A DNA stretch of 64,000 nt from Lumbricus rubellus (GCA_945859605.1 OX243814.1:21305026-21369025); one strand, 5' to 3'; counted from the first letter of the stretch, positions 11,278 through 22,285 are shown. The notes: generated by a model from the sequence alone, not told the origin. A program made the numbers and translations.

Positions 11278-14200
11278 CTGTCAATCATTTGAGATGTGAT
11301 CAAAATGCAAAGGTATGCAATGCATGTAGACAAATAATTATACACAAAATACCTGTAGACATAATCAAGACATCAATTGTGGAGCGCGGTGGTGTAGTGG
11401 TGGCGTCGTTGCCTCGGAACGGCGAAGTTCGAATCCACCTGGCCGCGTAAGGACCTTGGGCAAGTCCTTCACTCACAATTGCTCAACGCTTCGGCGTGAA
11501 ACTACTACTTTCAGTTTCTTATTTTCAGTTATTGAATAATTAATTTTAGAAGATCAGACAACATTTATTTGCTGCCATATAACTATTTTATACAAATAAT
11601 AAATAAAAGATTGATCGCCTTAGGCGTCTCTTAGGATGCAAGATTTTTATATGCTCTCCGAATTGTCGGGGTCTGAATTGTCCGGACACCCAAATGCTAG
11701 TAATTGAATGTTCACTTTTAGTCATAGTAAGTCTTTGGCTTGGACCAAGGGGGTAGTTGAACTTCGCTTTCGATTACTTACTGAGAAACTACTGGGGAAC
11801 TACTTGACAACTATATACTGGTAGTCAACCGATAGTCAGAAGAGGTCATTATGTGAGCTACGTATCTTATTACTTACCTGGCTGAAAGACATAGGCGTAG
11901 GTATAACAAGATCGTCCGACACAAGTCCTGAGACCAGTTGATCCAGCCGCGTTATTGCACAGTGACGTTCCGCCTGAATCTGCGTTTGGATAATACGTGC
12001 AATCGTAGCACATCAGCTGACGATTAATAGTCGTTGTTCGGTTGCTTAGCAACGCTGAAGTCTTCAGAGAAGTCGACGACGAGAAGAAAGTGAATGATGG
12101 AGAGGTAGTAGTATGAGTTGTCGTCGTCGTCGTCCTACTTTGTGTCTTAATAATATCTGAAGTTGACTGAGTTAATACACTCGTCCAATAACTTGACGAA
12201 GTTTCTGCAATTGTAGGCACAGAATCTGCAGCAGCAGCTGTGCTAGTTACGTTCTCTTCTGAGCCCAGTGGAGTTCCTATAGTCGTGTTAAGAGTAGTTA
12301 CACTAGTGGTGGTGGTGGTGGTGGTGGTGGTGGTGTTATCATCTGTTGTGCTATAAAGAGACGACGACGACGACGATGACAACGACGATGACGACGACGA
12401 TGATGATGATGACAACGACGATGACAACGACGACGACGATGACGATGACGACGATGGAAGTATGTCTGGCAGTGAGTTTGTCGTCGTCGTTGCAGTGGTA
12501 AGTGGAGTCGTGGAGGAGGTGGTGGTGGTTGAGGAGGCCGTTTGAGGCGTCGGTCGAAATCTGTTTGAATTACAGAGTTCCGTGTTACAGAAGCAGACAG
12601 TCACTGGCATTGCAGAGACTTCTGTCTTGTAGCAGCATTGCTGTTCATATGTGAAGAACGTCAGATCGTAGACGTTGCTGTACTGTAGACATTCTTCGTC
12701 AGACTGGAAAATCACCGTTCCGTTCTTATCGCATTTTCGATCGATTAGCGAAACACCTATTCAGAAATAACATACAATCACACTGAAGTGCATGTATACA
12801 TTATACCGTGCATGTTATCCGAGTATACATGTATATACACACTATAAAAATACAATTTATTATTATCATGGTCGTACTCTGACGAAGATTACTAAAGCAT
12901 TAGTAATTAAATTTTGTGCAAATCGTCCTAGAAGTGAATAACAGCATTCAAAGTGTGCTTGAACTGTATGGTATTACCTACAGTGAAGCAGTGAAACCTA
13001 TAGACAGTCTGAGACTAGTAGTTTCATACTACGGACTTTTTACAAAAAGGACAACATGTTTGTAAAATGCTATAAATTTTCTGGGAAGTATAATTGAAAA
13101 ATTGACCTGGCCAATATTTCGAGTATAGGCCTATTATTTTTTTCCACCGAGAATGAAAAGTTCTAAGATCATTTATTAGTAGTTATTAATGCTTTTGGTG
13201 TTATTGTCAGCATTGGTGAAAGCACTTTTACTAATATTGTGACCCATCAATTGCGGATTATTACAATATTGTTGGAATGCATCGATTTGAAGGTTAATTT
13301 GAAAAACGTCAGTAGTATACCTTTGAGTGAATAGAGCCAATGAGAAAACCAATGAGCGACGTCGTGTTCCTACCTTCGTTAGATGTGTATACATAGTAAT
13401 AGCAGGCTCTTCCAATGCACGTATCAATATCAGATTCCGTTGAACCAGATGAGCCACTGCACACTGCAGAGTCATTACTTTCCGATGACAACTCTGAGTT
13501 TGGAAAGTAGGTGCAATTATAGCAATTAATGGAAGAAGGCATTATGGGTGGAATGGATGGAGTTGATGCTGTGACTGTATTGGCTGTCGTTGTTGTGCTG
13601 CTGTTCAATGAACCTAATGTATTCGTCATTAAAGAAGAAGTAGTCCTTAGAGCAGCAGGGGTGGCTCTTCTGCTTATGTTTAATCCATTCAATTTCGTCG
13701 TTATGACTGTACTTCTCCATGTGATCGATGGCGTGTATCTCTTTGAACGATATGTCGTCATCATCATCATCGTCATCATCGTCGTCGTCGTCGTCGTCGC
13801 CAATACTTGGTCTGCTTGTGTACTTCCTCTTACTGTCGATGAGTTGTTGATCGGTGGTGGAGTTGTTAACGGGTCATTGACTATGACGGGTCGTGAGACT
13901 TTCGTGTTACACAGATCAGAATGGCAATAGCAGACGATCAATGCGTTCCATCTGTCATTAAGTGCATAGCAACATTGATCATTCTCATAGACGAAGAAAT
14001 GTGTTCCGTTGTAGGCTTCGCTGTACTCAAGACATTCGTCGACTGAATGAAAATCGAAATTGTTTTCTGCGTCACATCCGCGAATTATTAAATAATCGTC
14101 TGAAATCGTATAAACACAAAGCAATTAAAAGTTCATATAATTATTATATGAAGGTTGACTTGTCGATCAGAGCGCAATGTTCGAAATCTTACTATTCAAC

Positions 14201-17200
14201 AAAGTTTCCAAATATAGCACAATTGTTAATTGCATGAGGGGTTACTCATGCTAATGCTGACTTCTATGATTGATTGTTTATCTTTTGTTTGTGTTCTTTC
14301 TCTGAATTTTTCCTGTAGTGTTTACTGCAGTTGTTTTGATAATAATTTTTTCCTTAGTTAAGTAACATCTTTGCATTCCAATTCTCTCTTCAGCCTTTAC
14401 TTATACACTTCACTTTGTCAATTAGGCCCCTACTTAGCGGGGCTTGTCCCTTTTGGTGTGCCTATTTGTTCCGTCACTCTTATTCTACTTATTCGTTTTG
14501 AGTATTTGCTTATTGCTGATTATGTCTATACTTTGTTAAGCATACATGTACAGTTGAATTGCTGGGATCAATAAAAAAATATGTCCATGTCTAATTGTCT
14601 ATGTCTAATATCTATGCCATGGATGAGGCAGCTACTGAATCGGTTAATTTAGAATAACTTCTTCGATCGATCCTACCTTCCTGAACATAAGCATAACTGT
14701 AGCATGCTGCAGCCGAACATGTCTTCACTCCGATCGGATTGAAAGATTCGCTGCATGTCGCATCTCCAACAGACCTCAGACCCCCGTCGGTCGTCACTGA
14801 GTATCTGCAGTCGTAGCACGTCACTGCAGACGACGACTGCTGTCGCTGGTTTGCACCTTCACCGGCAGATGGCCACATTTGCTTTATTCTGACTTCCGGT
14901 TGAACGGACAGCGATGATGAAGGAGTCATCATCATCGTCGTCGTTGTCGTCGTCGTTGTATTCGGTCGGTCGTTTAGAACTGGATGAGTAACGTTGTAGT
15001 TGCAGAGATCTTCATTGCAGAAGCAGTGCGTATAAATCCCCGTTGTATTGTTCACAGAGTAGCAACACTGGTTCTCGATCAGAAAGAAAGATAGGCCGAG
15101 AACTTGACTGTATTGCAAGCAGTTTTCAATGGTGATGTCCGAAGACAGATCGATGCACGACCGATAGATTATCCTTGCAACACCTGCAGACAATGTATAG
15201 ATAATTATCCGTGTGCAAACCATTGAAATCCTCCTCTATGCAATTAACATAGGCTATATGACACCAACAAGTTGGCTACTAGCGTTAGAAATCAGATTAG
15301 GCCTAACAATAACTGAATCATCTGAATGACACTTAAAGAGTCTACAAGTTCTCAGTAGCAGGTCGTCTTTACCGTGGCGGCGTTTACAAGTTGTCATAAC
15401 GAACAACATTTTATAGTAAAATTATTAAGCTTTCTATTAAAAAATGCAGAAATAGTTAGCCTATATTGCACAGAGGGGGAGTTATGTAGCATACTTCGCA
15501 AAATTGGTCAAACTTGTCCGGTGGTTTTGTTCGAGGGATAATGTCCTGCAACCGTACATGTACAAAGTGTTTCCCAACAGTTTCATTCATCTTATAAATC
15601 TTCTCTTTGCGAACAGTTTTGATTTTAAGTATCTCATCATTTCTCATGTATTTTAAGTACCTTTAGTTTTTGGTTTCTTTATTTGTGTCTATTCACACAG
15701 GTTTTACCAACACAGACATAGGCGCAACCACCCTATGGGACCCACGGGACGCGTCCCCCCAACTTTTGAGTGGTCCTCTAACTTTATTATTATGGTCCCC
15801 TCAACTTTTAGGACGTGATTCATTATGGTCCCCCCCCCAACTTTTAGGACGTGATTGCCCCTATGAACACAGATAAACTCTTCTGAATTTAATTCTACTG
15901 CATCAAGGCTCAATTATTGTACCATTTAAAGTGAAATTGCAATCAAAGCAAATATAATATGTATCAACCAATAATACAAGCACAATCAGAGTTCTACGTT
16001 GTCTATTTAAGAAGCTATAGTAGTCCTATTCTAGGTTGATGTCCTATGCATGAAAGAACGAGGTCACGGTTGGTAAGTAAGTTGAAAGAGATGAGTCTTC
16101 AGAAGTTTCGAACTGAATGACATAAAAGAACTGACCGAAAGAAATGAATAATAATAATAATAATATTGGTCAGCAGTGAATTCCACAACTTTGACCCAAC
16201 TACGAAGAAAGGCGGAGGAGGATGATAATTCCTTATTTGAGGAGGGGGAGACAAAGTAGGAGGAGGAGGAGGAGGAGGAGGAGGAGGAGGAGGAGGAAAG
16301 GAGGCGAAGTGTCTATTCAGAGCGAGAGTCACGATCGAATGTGTCGAGTGCATTATGCCATTCATTCTGTTTGATGAAGAGGAGCGACCATGGAACATAG
16401 AACAACTGAGAACATAGAACAACTGCAGAGAACATAGAACATATAGAACAACTGCAGAAAACATAGAACATAGAACAACATAGAACAACATAGAACATAG
16501 AACAACTGAGAACATAGAATATAGAACAACTGCAGAGAACATAGAACATAGAACAACTGAGAACATAGAACATAGAACAACTGAGAACATAGAACAACTG
16601 CAGAGAACATAGAACAACTGGAGAGAACATAGAACATATAGAATAACTGCAGAAAACATAGAACATAGAACAACATAGAACATAGAACATAGAACAACTG
16701 AGAACATAGAATATAGAACAACTGCAGAGAACATAGAACATAGAACAACTGAGAACATAGAACATAGAACACAGAACATAGAACATAGAGAGGTGGTCGA
16801 CTGGTCACGATGTAGCACTTTGTGAACTGGATTCTTTTCTAAGTGGGTAGCCAGTGAAAGGAATACAATATAATACGAGTCAATGGTTTATACTGGCACG
16901 AATAGTCAATACATGTGAATGATGTGACTGGTCCGGCAAGAGAGTTTTGTTGTTGGTAGAGGGGTGTCTGCCTTATTGATATCAACAACAAGTGATTCAA
17001 TACATTGACTTCTATAGCGCTATTGTTATGATGCACAATGAATCAAGTGAAACTGCAGTGAGTTGCAATAGTCAAGCATGCTTAAAACAGGTAAACCAAT
17101 TAGCCAAGTGCAATTAAGACGATATGAGGCCAAGGAGACGCGTTCTTTCAGCCATTCACATGCAGCCAATAATGAACAAATAATCTGAATAGGTCAGTGC

Positions 17201-17755
17201 AGCTCTGATACGAAATCGGATATAAATTAGTGATTATTAAGACTGATTTACGAGCATTGACACGAGCTGTATCCTATAGGCCTTGACTATGTGCTGATGA
17301 AACAAACTGTATTTAAGAGAAGATTTAGATAACACTTCTGACTGCTTTAGAACTATTTACTCACCACGTCAGCACATGCATGATGAGATTTACACCATAT
17401 TTTGTCTGATTGCATTGTTTACACTTCTGAACAAATTGCAAATCTTACTTTGGTCAGCAGCGGAAGTGAATAGGATCGACTGACAGAACTGTCCACGACA
17501 CGTCGTCGTCGTCGTTGTCGCTGTTGTTGTTGTCGCTGTTGTTGTTGTTGCATTCGAATCGAGATGAGGTAGATGACAATTGGATGCCCATAGATGATGA
17601 CCTGAAGTAGAGTTGCAGAGGTGGCAGGTGACAATGGTCTGCTGAGAAGATGGAGGAACAATAGATGGAGCAGTCGCCATCGTCATCATCGTCATCATCG
17701 TCATCATCATCGTCATCAATCCACTGATCAACCGAAGAACAATAATCGTCGACAT
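11057..17755 (-). CDS. Secreted protein with four Ly6/uPAR-like domains and mucin-like linkers (5 coding exons)
   Basis: Joined exons 17755-17449, 15183-14677, 14099-13374, 12756-11878 and 11277-11057 (minus strand) total 2640 bases, an uninterrupted frame of 879 residues plus TGA. A signal peptide (about 1-29) is followed by four cysteine-rich modules at about 44-164, 225-336, 464-576 and 763-869, separated by Thr/Ser-rich linkers. Each module follows the plan CxxC, C, C, C, then C, C, CC, CxC and LCN. This is the Ly6/uPAR (three-finger) pattern with an extra cysteine pair, as in Quiver/Sleepless-type invertebrate proteins. All four introns are phase 1, have GT-AG ends, and cut every domain between its fifth and sixth cysteine. 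There is no hydrophobic C-terminal tail, so it looks secreted and not GPI-anchored. Exon structure and frame are strong; the biological role is unknown. Confidence 0.85.
11381..11505 (+). mobile_element. tRNA-derived SINE, copy 2
   Basis: GAGCGCGGTGGTGTAGTGG head, A box 11390-11400, B box GTTCGAATCC 11427-11436, then CCTTGGGCAAGTCCTTCAC and GCTTCGGCGTGAAACT as in the copy at 1630-1852. It is truncated relative to that copy and antisense to the Ly6 gene intron that contains it. Confidence 0.85.
11520..11690 (-). mobile_element. Fragment of the GGACAATTCGG foldback-like element
   Basis: The stretch TTTTAGAAGATCAGACAA...GCCATATAA and the end TCCGAATTGTC...GAATTGTCCGGACACCC match, in inverted orientation, the interior and left arm of the element at 44925-45396. 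The other arm is missing. Confidence 0.6.
11878..12756 (-). CDS. Ly6 gene exon 4: second half of domain 3, long Ser/Thr linker, first half of domain 4
   Basis: Acceptor TTCTGAATAG|GTGTTTCG and a perfect donor CAG|GTAAGT; 879 bases, phase 1 at both ends. It carries RKC...EECLQYS...QQCCY...VCFCNTELCN. A linker of about 185 residues, dominated by Ser and Thr and partly encoded by TCG/ACC repeats at 12310-12460, leads to CYDC...CVGRSCYTYAY. Confidence 0.88.
12757..13373 (-). other. Ly6 gene intron 3 (617 bp)
   Basis: GTAGGA...TGAATAG boundaries; AT-rich, no other feature recognised. Confidence 0.75.
13374..14099 (-). CDS. Ly6 gene exon 3: second half of domain 2, linker, first half of domain 3
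   Basis: Acceptor TACGATTTCAG|ACGATT and donor AACGAAG|GTAGGA; 726 bases, phase 1 at both ends. It carries RGC...DECLEYS...QCCY...CYCHSDLCN, a Thr/Ser/Met linker, then CYNC...TCIGRACYYYVY. Confidence 0.85.
14100..14676 (-). other. Ly6 gene intron 2 (577 bp)
   Basis: GTAGGA...ATTTCAG boundaries; nothing else recognised. Confidence 0.75.
14677..15183 (-). CDS. Ly6 gene exon 2: second half of domain 1, linker, first half of domain 2
   Basis: Acceptor TTGTCTGCAG|GTGTTGC and donor CAGGAAG|GTAGGA; 507 bases, phase 1 at both ends. It carries RSC...ENCLQYS...QCCY...CFCNEDLCN, a Thr/Met/Ser linker partly encoded by ACG repeats, then CYDC...TCSAAACYSYAY. Confidence 0.85.
16258..16303. repeat. (GGA)n microsatellite
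   Basis: About 14 GGA units inside intron 1 of the Ly6 gene. Confidence 0.95.
16392..16797. repeat. Minisatellite of GAACATAGAACAACTG words
   Basis: Irregular tandem array built from GAACATA, GAACAACTGAGAACATA and GAACAACTGCAGAGAACATA blocks in intron 1 of the Ly6 gene. It has a higher-order duplication: 16433-16610 resembles 16615-16760. The Cys/Leu/Phe-rich minus-strand ORFs it creates are artefacts. Confidence 0.95.
17449..17755 (-). CDS. Ly6 gene exon 1: signal peptide and first half of domain 1
   Basis: The ATG at 17755-17753 has A at -3. Residues 1-29 form a hydrophobic leader whose core is Met/Thr-rich (about 14-26), encoded by an ATG/ACG trinucleotide repeat. CHLC starts at residue 44, then an Asn/Thr-rich loop encoded by ACA/ACG repeats, then CRGQFC. 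The donor is CCAAA|GTAAGA at 17449/17448, phase 1. A frame-open GTG/ATG extension upstream is not needed. Confidence 0.75.
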
Positions 17756-17787
17756 CTTTTCTACAATCAACCAACGTCCGTCCACAT

Positions 17788-18660
17788 CAACTACATGTAT
17801 TGCTTCTACTCAAGAAGATTCAGATTATTGTCTCGTAAGCCACCTTACTGAAGAATCTCACATGACTTTTTGGAGAAGTGTTATGAAAATGAAGAAGAGT
17901 AGCGCTTCATGATCGAATGTTTTTCTATACTTAAATAAATAAAATAATTAATTGACTTACGACGACTGAAACGAACAGCGCTGAGCAGATTCTAAGCAAA
18001 ATACGATTGCAAGTAACTAAGACATTGCTTAGCTATGTATCCAGCGCTGATGAGCAGCGGCTTTGAATGATTGTAGTCAATGTAGTGGGTTGATTGCGAC
18101 GTTACATTATGAGTTCTATATAATTCTTAGGATATAAATATAATACAACATGTGTGTTGTGTACACTGTAGGCCTATATACAATGTGTAGGCCAATGCAT
18201 CCTACATGTGGTCTATGAGGTGTTGCCCTGTATATATACATATATATGTATATAACTATATATATATATAATTATATATTATAATATATTGCTCTCAAAT
18301 TGAGACTATTTTAGGTCAGCACCGTGACGAACCTTTGACTGCCGTTCAAAGAATCCTTCCATACAATAGTATTACAATATACACGACGATTTCTTGCATG
18401 CCATAATGCCTACAGCTCTAGCATACATGTATATGCGACTGTTATTTCAGTCGACTCACTCAATCGCAGAAACACTCTCTTCATTCACTAATCCGAAATC
18501 ACGATTTCATATCTCCGTCTTTGAATAATAATTCTGCTGTGTATTCATTGGCTTATAGTCTTTACCCGATCATCCTCTTTTCAGTGTATAACCTAAACGA
18601 CACGTAGCATATCATTCAATTCTTCACGCTCAATGACTGCAGCAGAAATACGTTGAGTAA
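17788..18660. other. Upstream flank of the Ly6 gene
   Basis: AT-rich sequence upstream of the Ly6 start codon, with a TA-rich tract at 18225-18292. No convincing TATA box or upstream exon could be fixed. Confidence 0.4.
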
Positions 18661-19492
18661 TGTGACGATAATCGGGATCTGCCGGTGTATGGTAAGGCAC
18701 GCGTGTCGCTCCCCGGGAGCGTAAGTTCGGCCTTCGTGGTATTTCGAAGGACTTACACCACTTCTGCCGACGGCGATTCGAACCAGAGTCACAGAACGTC
18801 TTTTCCCCACGAGAAATACTGAAGACACAGAGTTCTTTTCGATAGTTTATTAACTCTTCACGATAGCAGCACGTAATTAAAGCACGCAACGACTGTCTAA
18901 TTATCACTGCGGAACTGAACCCCAGACTGACCGACTAACTTCACAGCGACTCTCTCAGGCTGAACTACTGCGGACTTCTCAGGCTGACTGACTGACTGAC
19001 CACAACTACATCTATTTCACTATCCGACTGACGTGGTCCCCACTACATCTATTCCAGCTCACTCTACGTCGGACCCGGACTATTGCACGCTCCCTCTATT
19101 TATAGCTTGTCCTAGCCGGGAGGCGGGGCCTAGGGAACAGAAGCCGGGAACAGAAGCCGGAGAACACAAGCCGGGGAACAGAAGCCGGGAACAGAAGCCG
19201 GGAGGCGGAGCCTAGGGAACAGAAGCCGAGGAACAGAAGCCGGGAGGCGGAGCCTAGGGAACAGAAGCCGAGGAACAGAAGCCGGGAGGCGGAGCCTAGG
19301 GAACAGAAGCCGGGGAACAGAAGCCGGAGAACACAAGCCGGGGAACAGAAGCCGGGAGGCGGAGCCTAGGGAACAGAAGCCGGGGAACAGAAGCCGGGAG
19401 GCGGAGCCTAGGGAACAGAAGCCGAGAGCAGAACAAGGCCCTGGGGGAAATCCCGGGGGATGGCTCAGGGGGAAAATCCCAGGTTCGCTACA
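18661..19492 (-). repeat. 3' LTR (832 bp)
   Basis: On the minus strand it starts TGTAGCGAACCTGGG and ends GATTATCGTCACA. U3 holds a GC-rich minisatellite (19118-19425). A TATAAATA box is at 19104-19097 and an AATAAA poly(A) signal at 18851-18846. The order U3, TATA, poly(A) signal, U5 is that of a working LTR. Confidence 0.93.
19118..19425. repeat. GC-rich minisatellite in LTR U3
   Basis: Repeats of GGGAACAGAAGCCGGG and GAGGCGGAGCCTA blocks, the same array as at 22801-23108 and, expanded, at 56130-56698. It lies just upstream of the LTR TATA box, where enhancer repeats often sit. Confidence 0.92.
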
Positions 19493-19505
19493 TCCTCCCC
19501 CCACC
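19493..19505 (-). other. Polypurine tract
   Basis: Minus strand GGTGGGGGGAGGA ends directly at the TG of the 3' LTR, as expected for plus-strand DNA priming in LTR elements. Confidence 0.75.
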
Positions 19506-19846
19506 ACGATTGGGGATGTCCCCATTCCCAGAACATAACAGTCTCGAGCCGCATGGCTCAACCACAGAAAAATAGCCATAACAAAAGCGTAAAATGGCCA
19601 ACGGGCCAAAAAGTCTCAACTGTTCTAAAACGGCCAACGGGCCAAGTCCATAAAGTCTCTGGTCGGGCCTCGACCTCTTAACAAAACTATTCCACCAAAG
19701 CGTGGCCAACGGGCCAATTATAAGTCTCCATAAATGTTCCCGATCATACATTATTAAAAGCGGTCAATAAACACGGTCTCTCAGAATGTCTCATCATCGA
19801 CTGTCTCTATCAATTGCTAGTTACAAGATAGCGCGAACGGTATGAA

Positions 19847-22285
19847 CTATGCCACTCGGCAACACGAGTATACGAAAAAAGTCTCCTCGGGACTATTTCG
19901 AACGCTAATAACGATGTCCACCAAACGTGGGCTAAGTTCCTTCACGTAGGTCGAATACGAAGCCTCGGGTCGACCATCATCTGAGGGTCGTCCATAGATC
20001 GGGTCGACCTGTTGACCCGTCCCTCGTCCCTTTTCCAGGTCAGCAGCCCGGGCGCGCGAGGAAACCTCGTCCCTACTTCCCTGATGGCTGTACATAACTT
20101 TCCCCAAAATTTTGCAAAGCTTCCGAAAAAGGATCCCCACGAATTTCTTTCCCTGATACAAATAAATCTGCAAATGGGCCCCGTGTCTGAAAATGACAAT
20201 ATTGACGGGTGCTCTGGCAACAGAAATGACCTCTAAATTAAACATCGGGACGACTTCCACTAACTCTGAACCACTGAAAATTACGCTCAGAAAAACCATA
20301 AGCTTTACCAGGGCCGACGGTGAACTAAATAGATCTCTATGCACAGACTTTCTCTGCGGCAATAATTTACGCCTTATGGGCGGATCCATAAGCTCAGGCG
20401 CTTTCACACTATCGCTTACCGAAACATCTCTAAATTTAACTGGCAATTCCTTTACCTGTTCTTGGGTCTCAGAAGATACCTTTTCCGGCAAATCTGCCAA
20501 CAGTGTCTCACTAAACGGGGTCTCATTAACCAAGTCCACTACTCTCACCTGGGTTTTAATCCTAGCATCTACCTCTACACGGGCAAGATGAATCCCTGGT
20601 TGAACCTCTTGGGTCTCCGTAATCCAAGCGACCGTGGTAGAATCCCCATACACAGACTTAACAGGGACTTCGCTCTGCGACTTAGGAGGCCCTACAACCT
20701 CCTCCGCAACCATCACCCTACGACACCACGTGGACCCGTTACCTCGCACTAAAGAAATGCGCCTACGTCCAACAAATAATGCGCCGACACCAAATCCTAA
20801 TCTACAGCGGTGTTGCCTGAGCCAATCCATGCCTAACATGGGCTCGGTAATCTGGTCGGACACCAGAAACGTGGTCGGGATATTAAAACCTCTTCCAATT
20901 TTAATGGGGACCGGGACCTCACCAAGGACCCTAATATCTGACCCATTAGCAGCCATCAAAGAACGATTACATGCACGTAGTTCTAACCCGTCGACACTCG
21001 TAGATGGGATCAGGCTGACTTCCGATCCTGTGTCGATCAAGCACATCTGTTGGCGTCCGTTGATTGTTCCTCTGATGTAGATGGCGTTGTTCGTAGCGCG
21101 GTCCGGCAGTCTGGAACGCGTCGTGTGGTTCAGGGCCACCGGCGGTTCCGGTGACGTCGGTTCCTCTGTTCCACTCGTTCCGGCGTCGTTACGGCGATTG
21201 GGAGGGCGTCGCGGCTGTCGACAATTGCGGGAGATATGACCCGCTCGGTTGCAGTTATAGCAGGTCACACCCCGTCTCGAACCTTCCTGGCGTGGATCGC
21301 TGAAGCTGCGGTTTCCGGGGCGATCGTCGCGCCCCAGATCGTCGTCGGTAGGAGCTCGGCCTCGCAGCTCCTGGAACTGTTGGTCGATCCGTCTCTCCAT
21401 CTCGCGTTGCCATCGACGTTGATCATCTCGCTGCGTCTCCAGGAACCGGTCAAGCGTAGACTGGATCTGGGTACTCACGTCAGTCTCTTGAGTACCCCTG
21501 ACGCGGTTGGAAGGCCTTCTGCGGTCGTCGGAGTCGTTCGTCCGCTGGTAGGCTTCCAGACGAAGCGCTGTCCGGTAAGCTTCATCGAGGGTCTTCGGCT
21601 CCCTCTCTCGTACTTTCAGCGAAAGTTCGCGGTCTCGCATGGCCTCAAGGAAAGAGTCTCTCGCGATGATCTGGGTCGTCTCATTCGATGGAACAGGATA
21701 CGCCAATACGACGAGACGGCGAATCTCGTGAAGCAGATCACTCAGACTTTCTTCTGCTCGTTGACGACGATAATACAGCTGGGCACGGAAGGTTTCAGCC
21801 TGACCTTCTGCCCCGTATCTCTGCCGGAGACGTTCCACCAATTCCTCGTAACTTACGTTCGGCTGCGCTCCGAAGTCCCAGAGGAGTTGCGTCGCTGCCT
21901 TTTCCAACGCACACCGTAAGTGGTCGACCTTTTCCGACGCTGTCCATTTGTTGTGGCGGGCGCAAACCTCGAATTGCACCAGAAACGACTCCAGCGAACC
22001 GGTCCCATCAAATCGTCCGGGTTTCATCGGTGCAGGTCGGCTTCGCAGCAGTTTCCCAAGGTCCTCCAATTCTGACCTCGCAGCCAGTCGGTCAGTCCTT
22101 TCTCGGTAGCTCGTCGTCGCCGGTGTCTCATCGTCGTCAGAATCGAGTACTTCGATCATAACGTTCCGGTCCGACGGTCTCTCCATTGTCGATCTGCGGG
22201 CTGCAGGCGTAGGCAAGTCGGGTGGCGTGCGGATTCCACCAGGCCTCGGATACTGGATCGTGATCTCGTCGTCTTCCGTCAGCAT
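19847..22285 (-). CDS. Gag-protease polyprotein, truncated before reverse transcriptase
   Basis: The 812-residue ORF starts at a true ATG (22285-22283), 58 bases inside the 5' LTR. About residues 87-245 match the retrotransposon Gag capsid pattern (GRFDGTGSLESFLVQFE, then helical, charged sequence). A zinc knuckle CYNCNRAGHISRNC lies at about 340-355 and a retropepsin motif LIDTGSEVSLIP at about 414-425, with a later LGMDWL typical of the same fold. About 600-640 resembles the protease-RT linker (LPEKVSSETQEQVKELPVKFRDV). The last 170 residues have no recognisable RT motif such as YxDD. It is the only ORF in the interior and is intact up to the deletion point. Confidence 0.92.
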   Translation of the reverse strand: MLTEDDEITIQYPRPGGIRTPPDLPTPAARRSTMERPSDRNVMIEVLDSDDDETPATTSYRERTDRLAARSELEDLGKLLRSRPAPMKPGRFDGTGSLESFLVQFEVCARHNKWTASEKVDHLRCALEKAATQLLWDFGAQPNVSYEELVERLRQRYGAEGQAETFRAQLYYRRQRAEESLSDLLHEIRRLVVLAYPVPSNETTQIIARDSFLEAMRDRELSLKVREREPKTLDEAYRTALRLEAYQRTNDSDDRRRPSNRVRGTQETDVSTQIQSTLDRFLETQRDDQRRWQREMERRIDQQFQELRGRAPTDDDLGRDDRPGNRSFSDPRQEGSRRGVTCYNCNRAGHISRNCRQPRRPPNRRNDAGTSGTEEPTSPEPPVALNHTTRSRLPDRATNNAIYIRGTINGRQQMCLIDTGSEVSLIPSTSVDGLELRACNRSLMAANGSDIRVLGEVPVPIKIGRGFNIPTTFLVSDQITEPMLGMDWLRQHRCRLGFGVGALFVGRRRISLVRGNGSTWCRRVMVAEEVVGPPKSQSEVPVKSVYGDSTTVAWITETQEVQPGIHLARVEVDARIKTQVRVVDLVNETPFSETLLADLPEKVSSETQEQVKELPVKFRDVSVSDSVKAPELMDPPIRRKLLPQRKSVHRDLFSSPSALVKLMVFLSVIFSGSELVEVVPMFNLEVISVARAPVNIVIFRHGAHLQIYLYQGKKFVGILFRKLCKILGKVMYSHQGSRDEVSSRARAADLEKGRGTGQQVDPIYGRPSDDGRPEASYSTYVKELSPRLVDIVISVRNSPEETFFVYSCCRVA

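Larger units (their letters stand above)
11278..11877 (-). other. Ly6 gene intron 4 (600 bp) holding two mobile-element copies
   Basis: GTAAGT...GACAG boundaries. Most of it is a SINE (11381-11505) and a fragment of the foldback-like element also seen at 44925-45396. Confidence 0.75.
15184..17448 (-). other. Ly6 gene intron 1 (2.27 kb)
   Basis: GTAAGA...TGTCTGCAG boundaries. It contains a TAGAACA-type minisatellite, a GGA tract and a small repeat of CAACTTTTAGGACGTGATT words at 15790-15855. No exon was seen inside. Confidence 0.75.

Noticed and set aside
13529..13930. Plus-strand ORF of 133 codons
   Set aside because: It is the antisense shadow of Ly6 exon 3; its Val-rich run comes from the Thr/Asp repeat of the real frame.
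16099..16818. Minus-strand ORFs of 148-239 codons rich in Cys, Leu and Phe
   Set aside because: They are the GAACATA-type minisatellite in intron 1 of the Ly6 gene; all three frames are equally open and periodic.
19130..19609. Minus-strand ORF with LPASVPRLLFPRL repeats, also at 22813 and 56147-56716
   Set aside because: It is the U3 minisatellite of the LTR and is present in every LTR copy, so it is not an independent gene.
20193..22161. Plus-strand ORFs of 132-227 codons
   Set aside because: They are antisense shadows of the gag-protease ORF.
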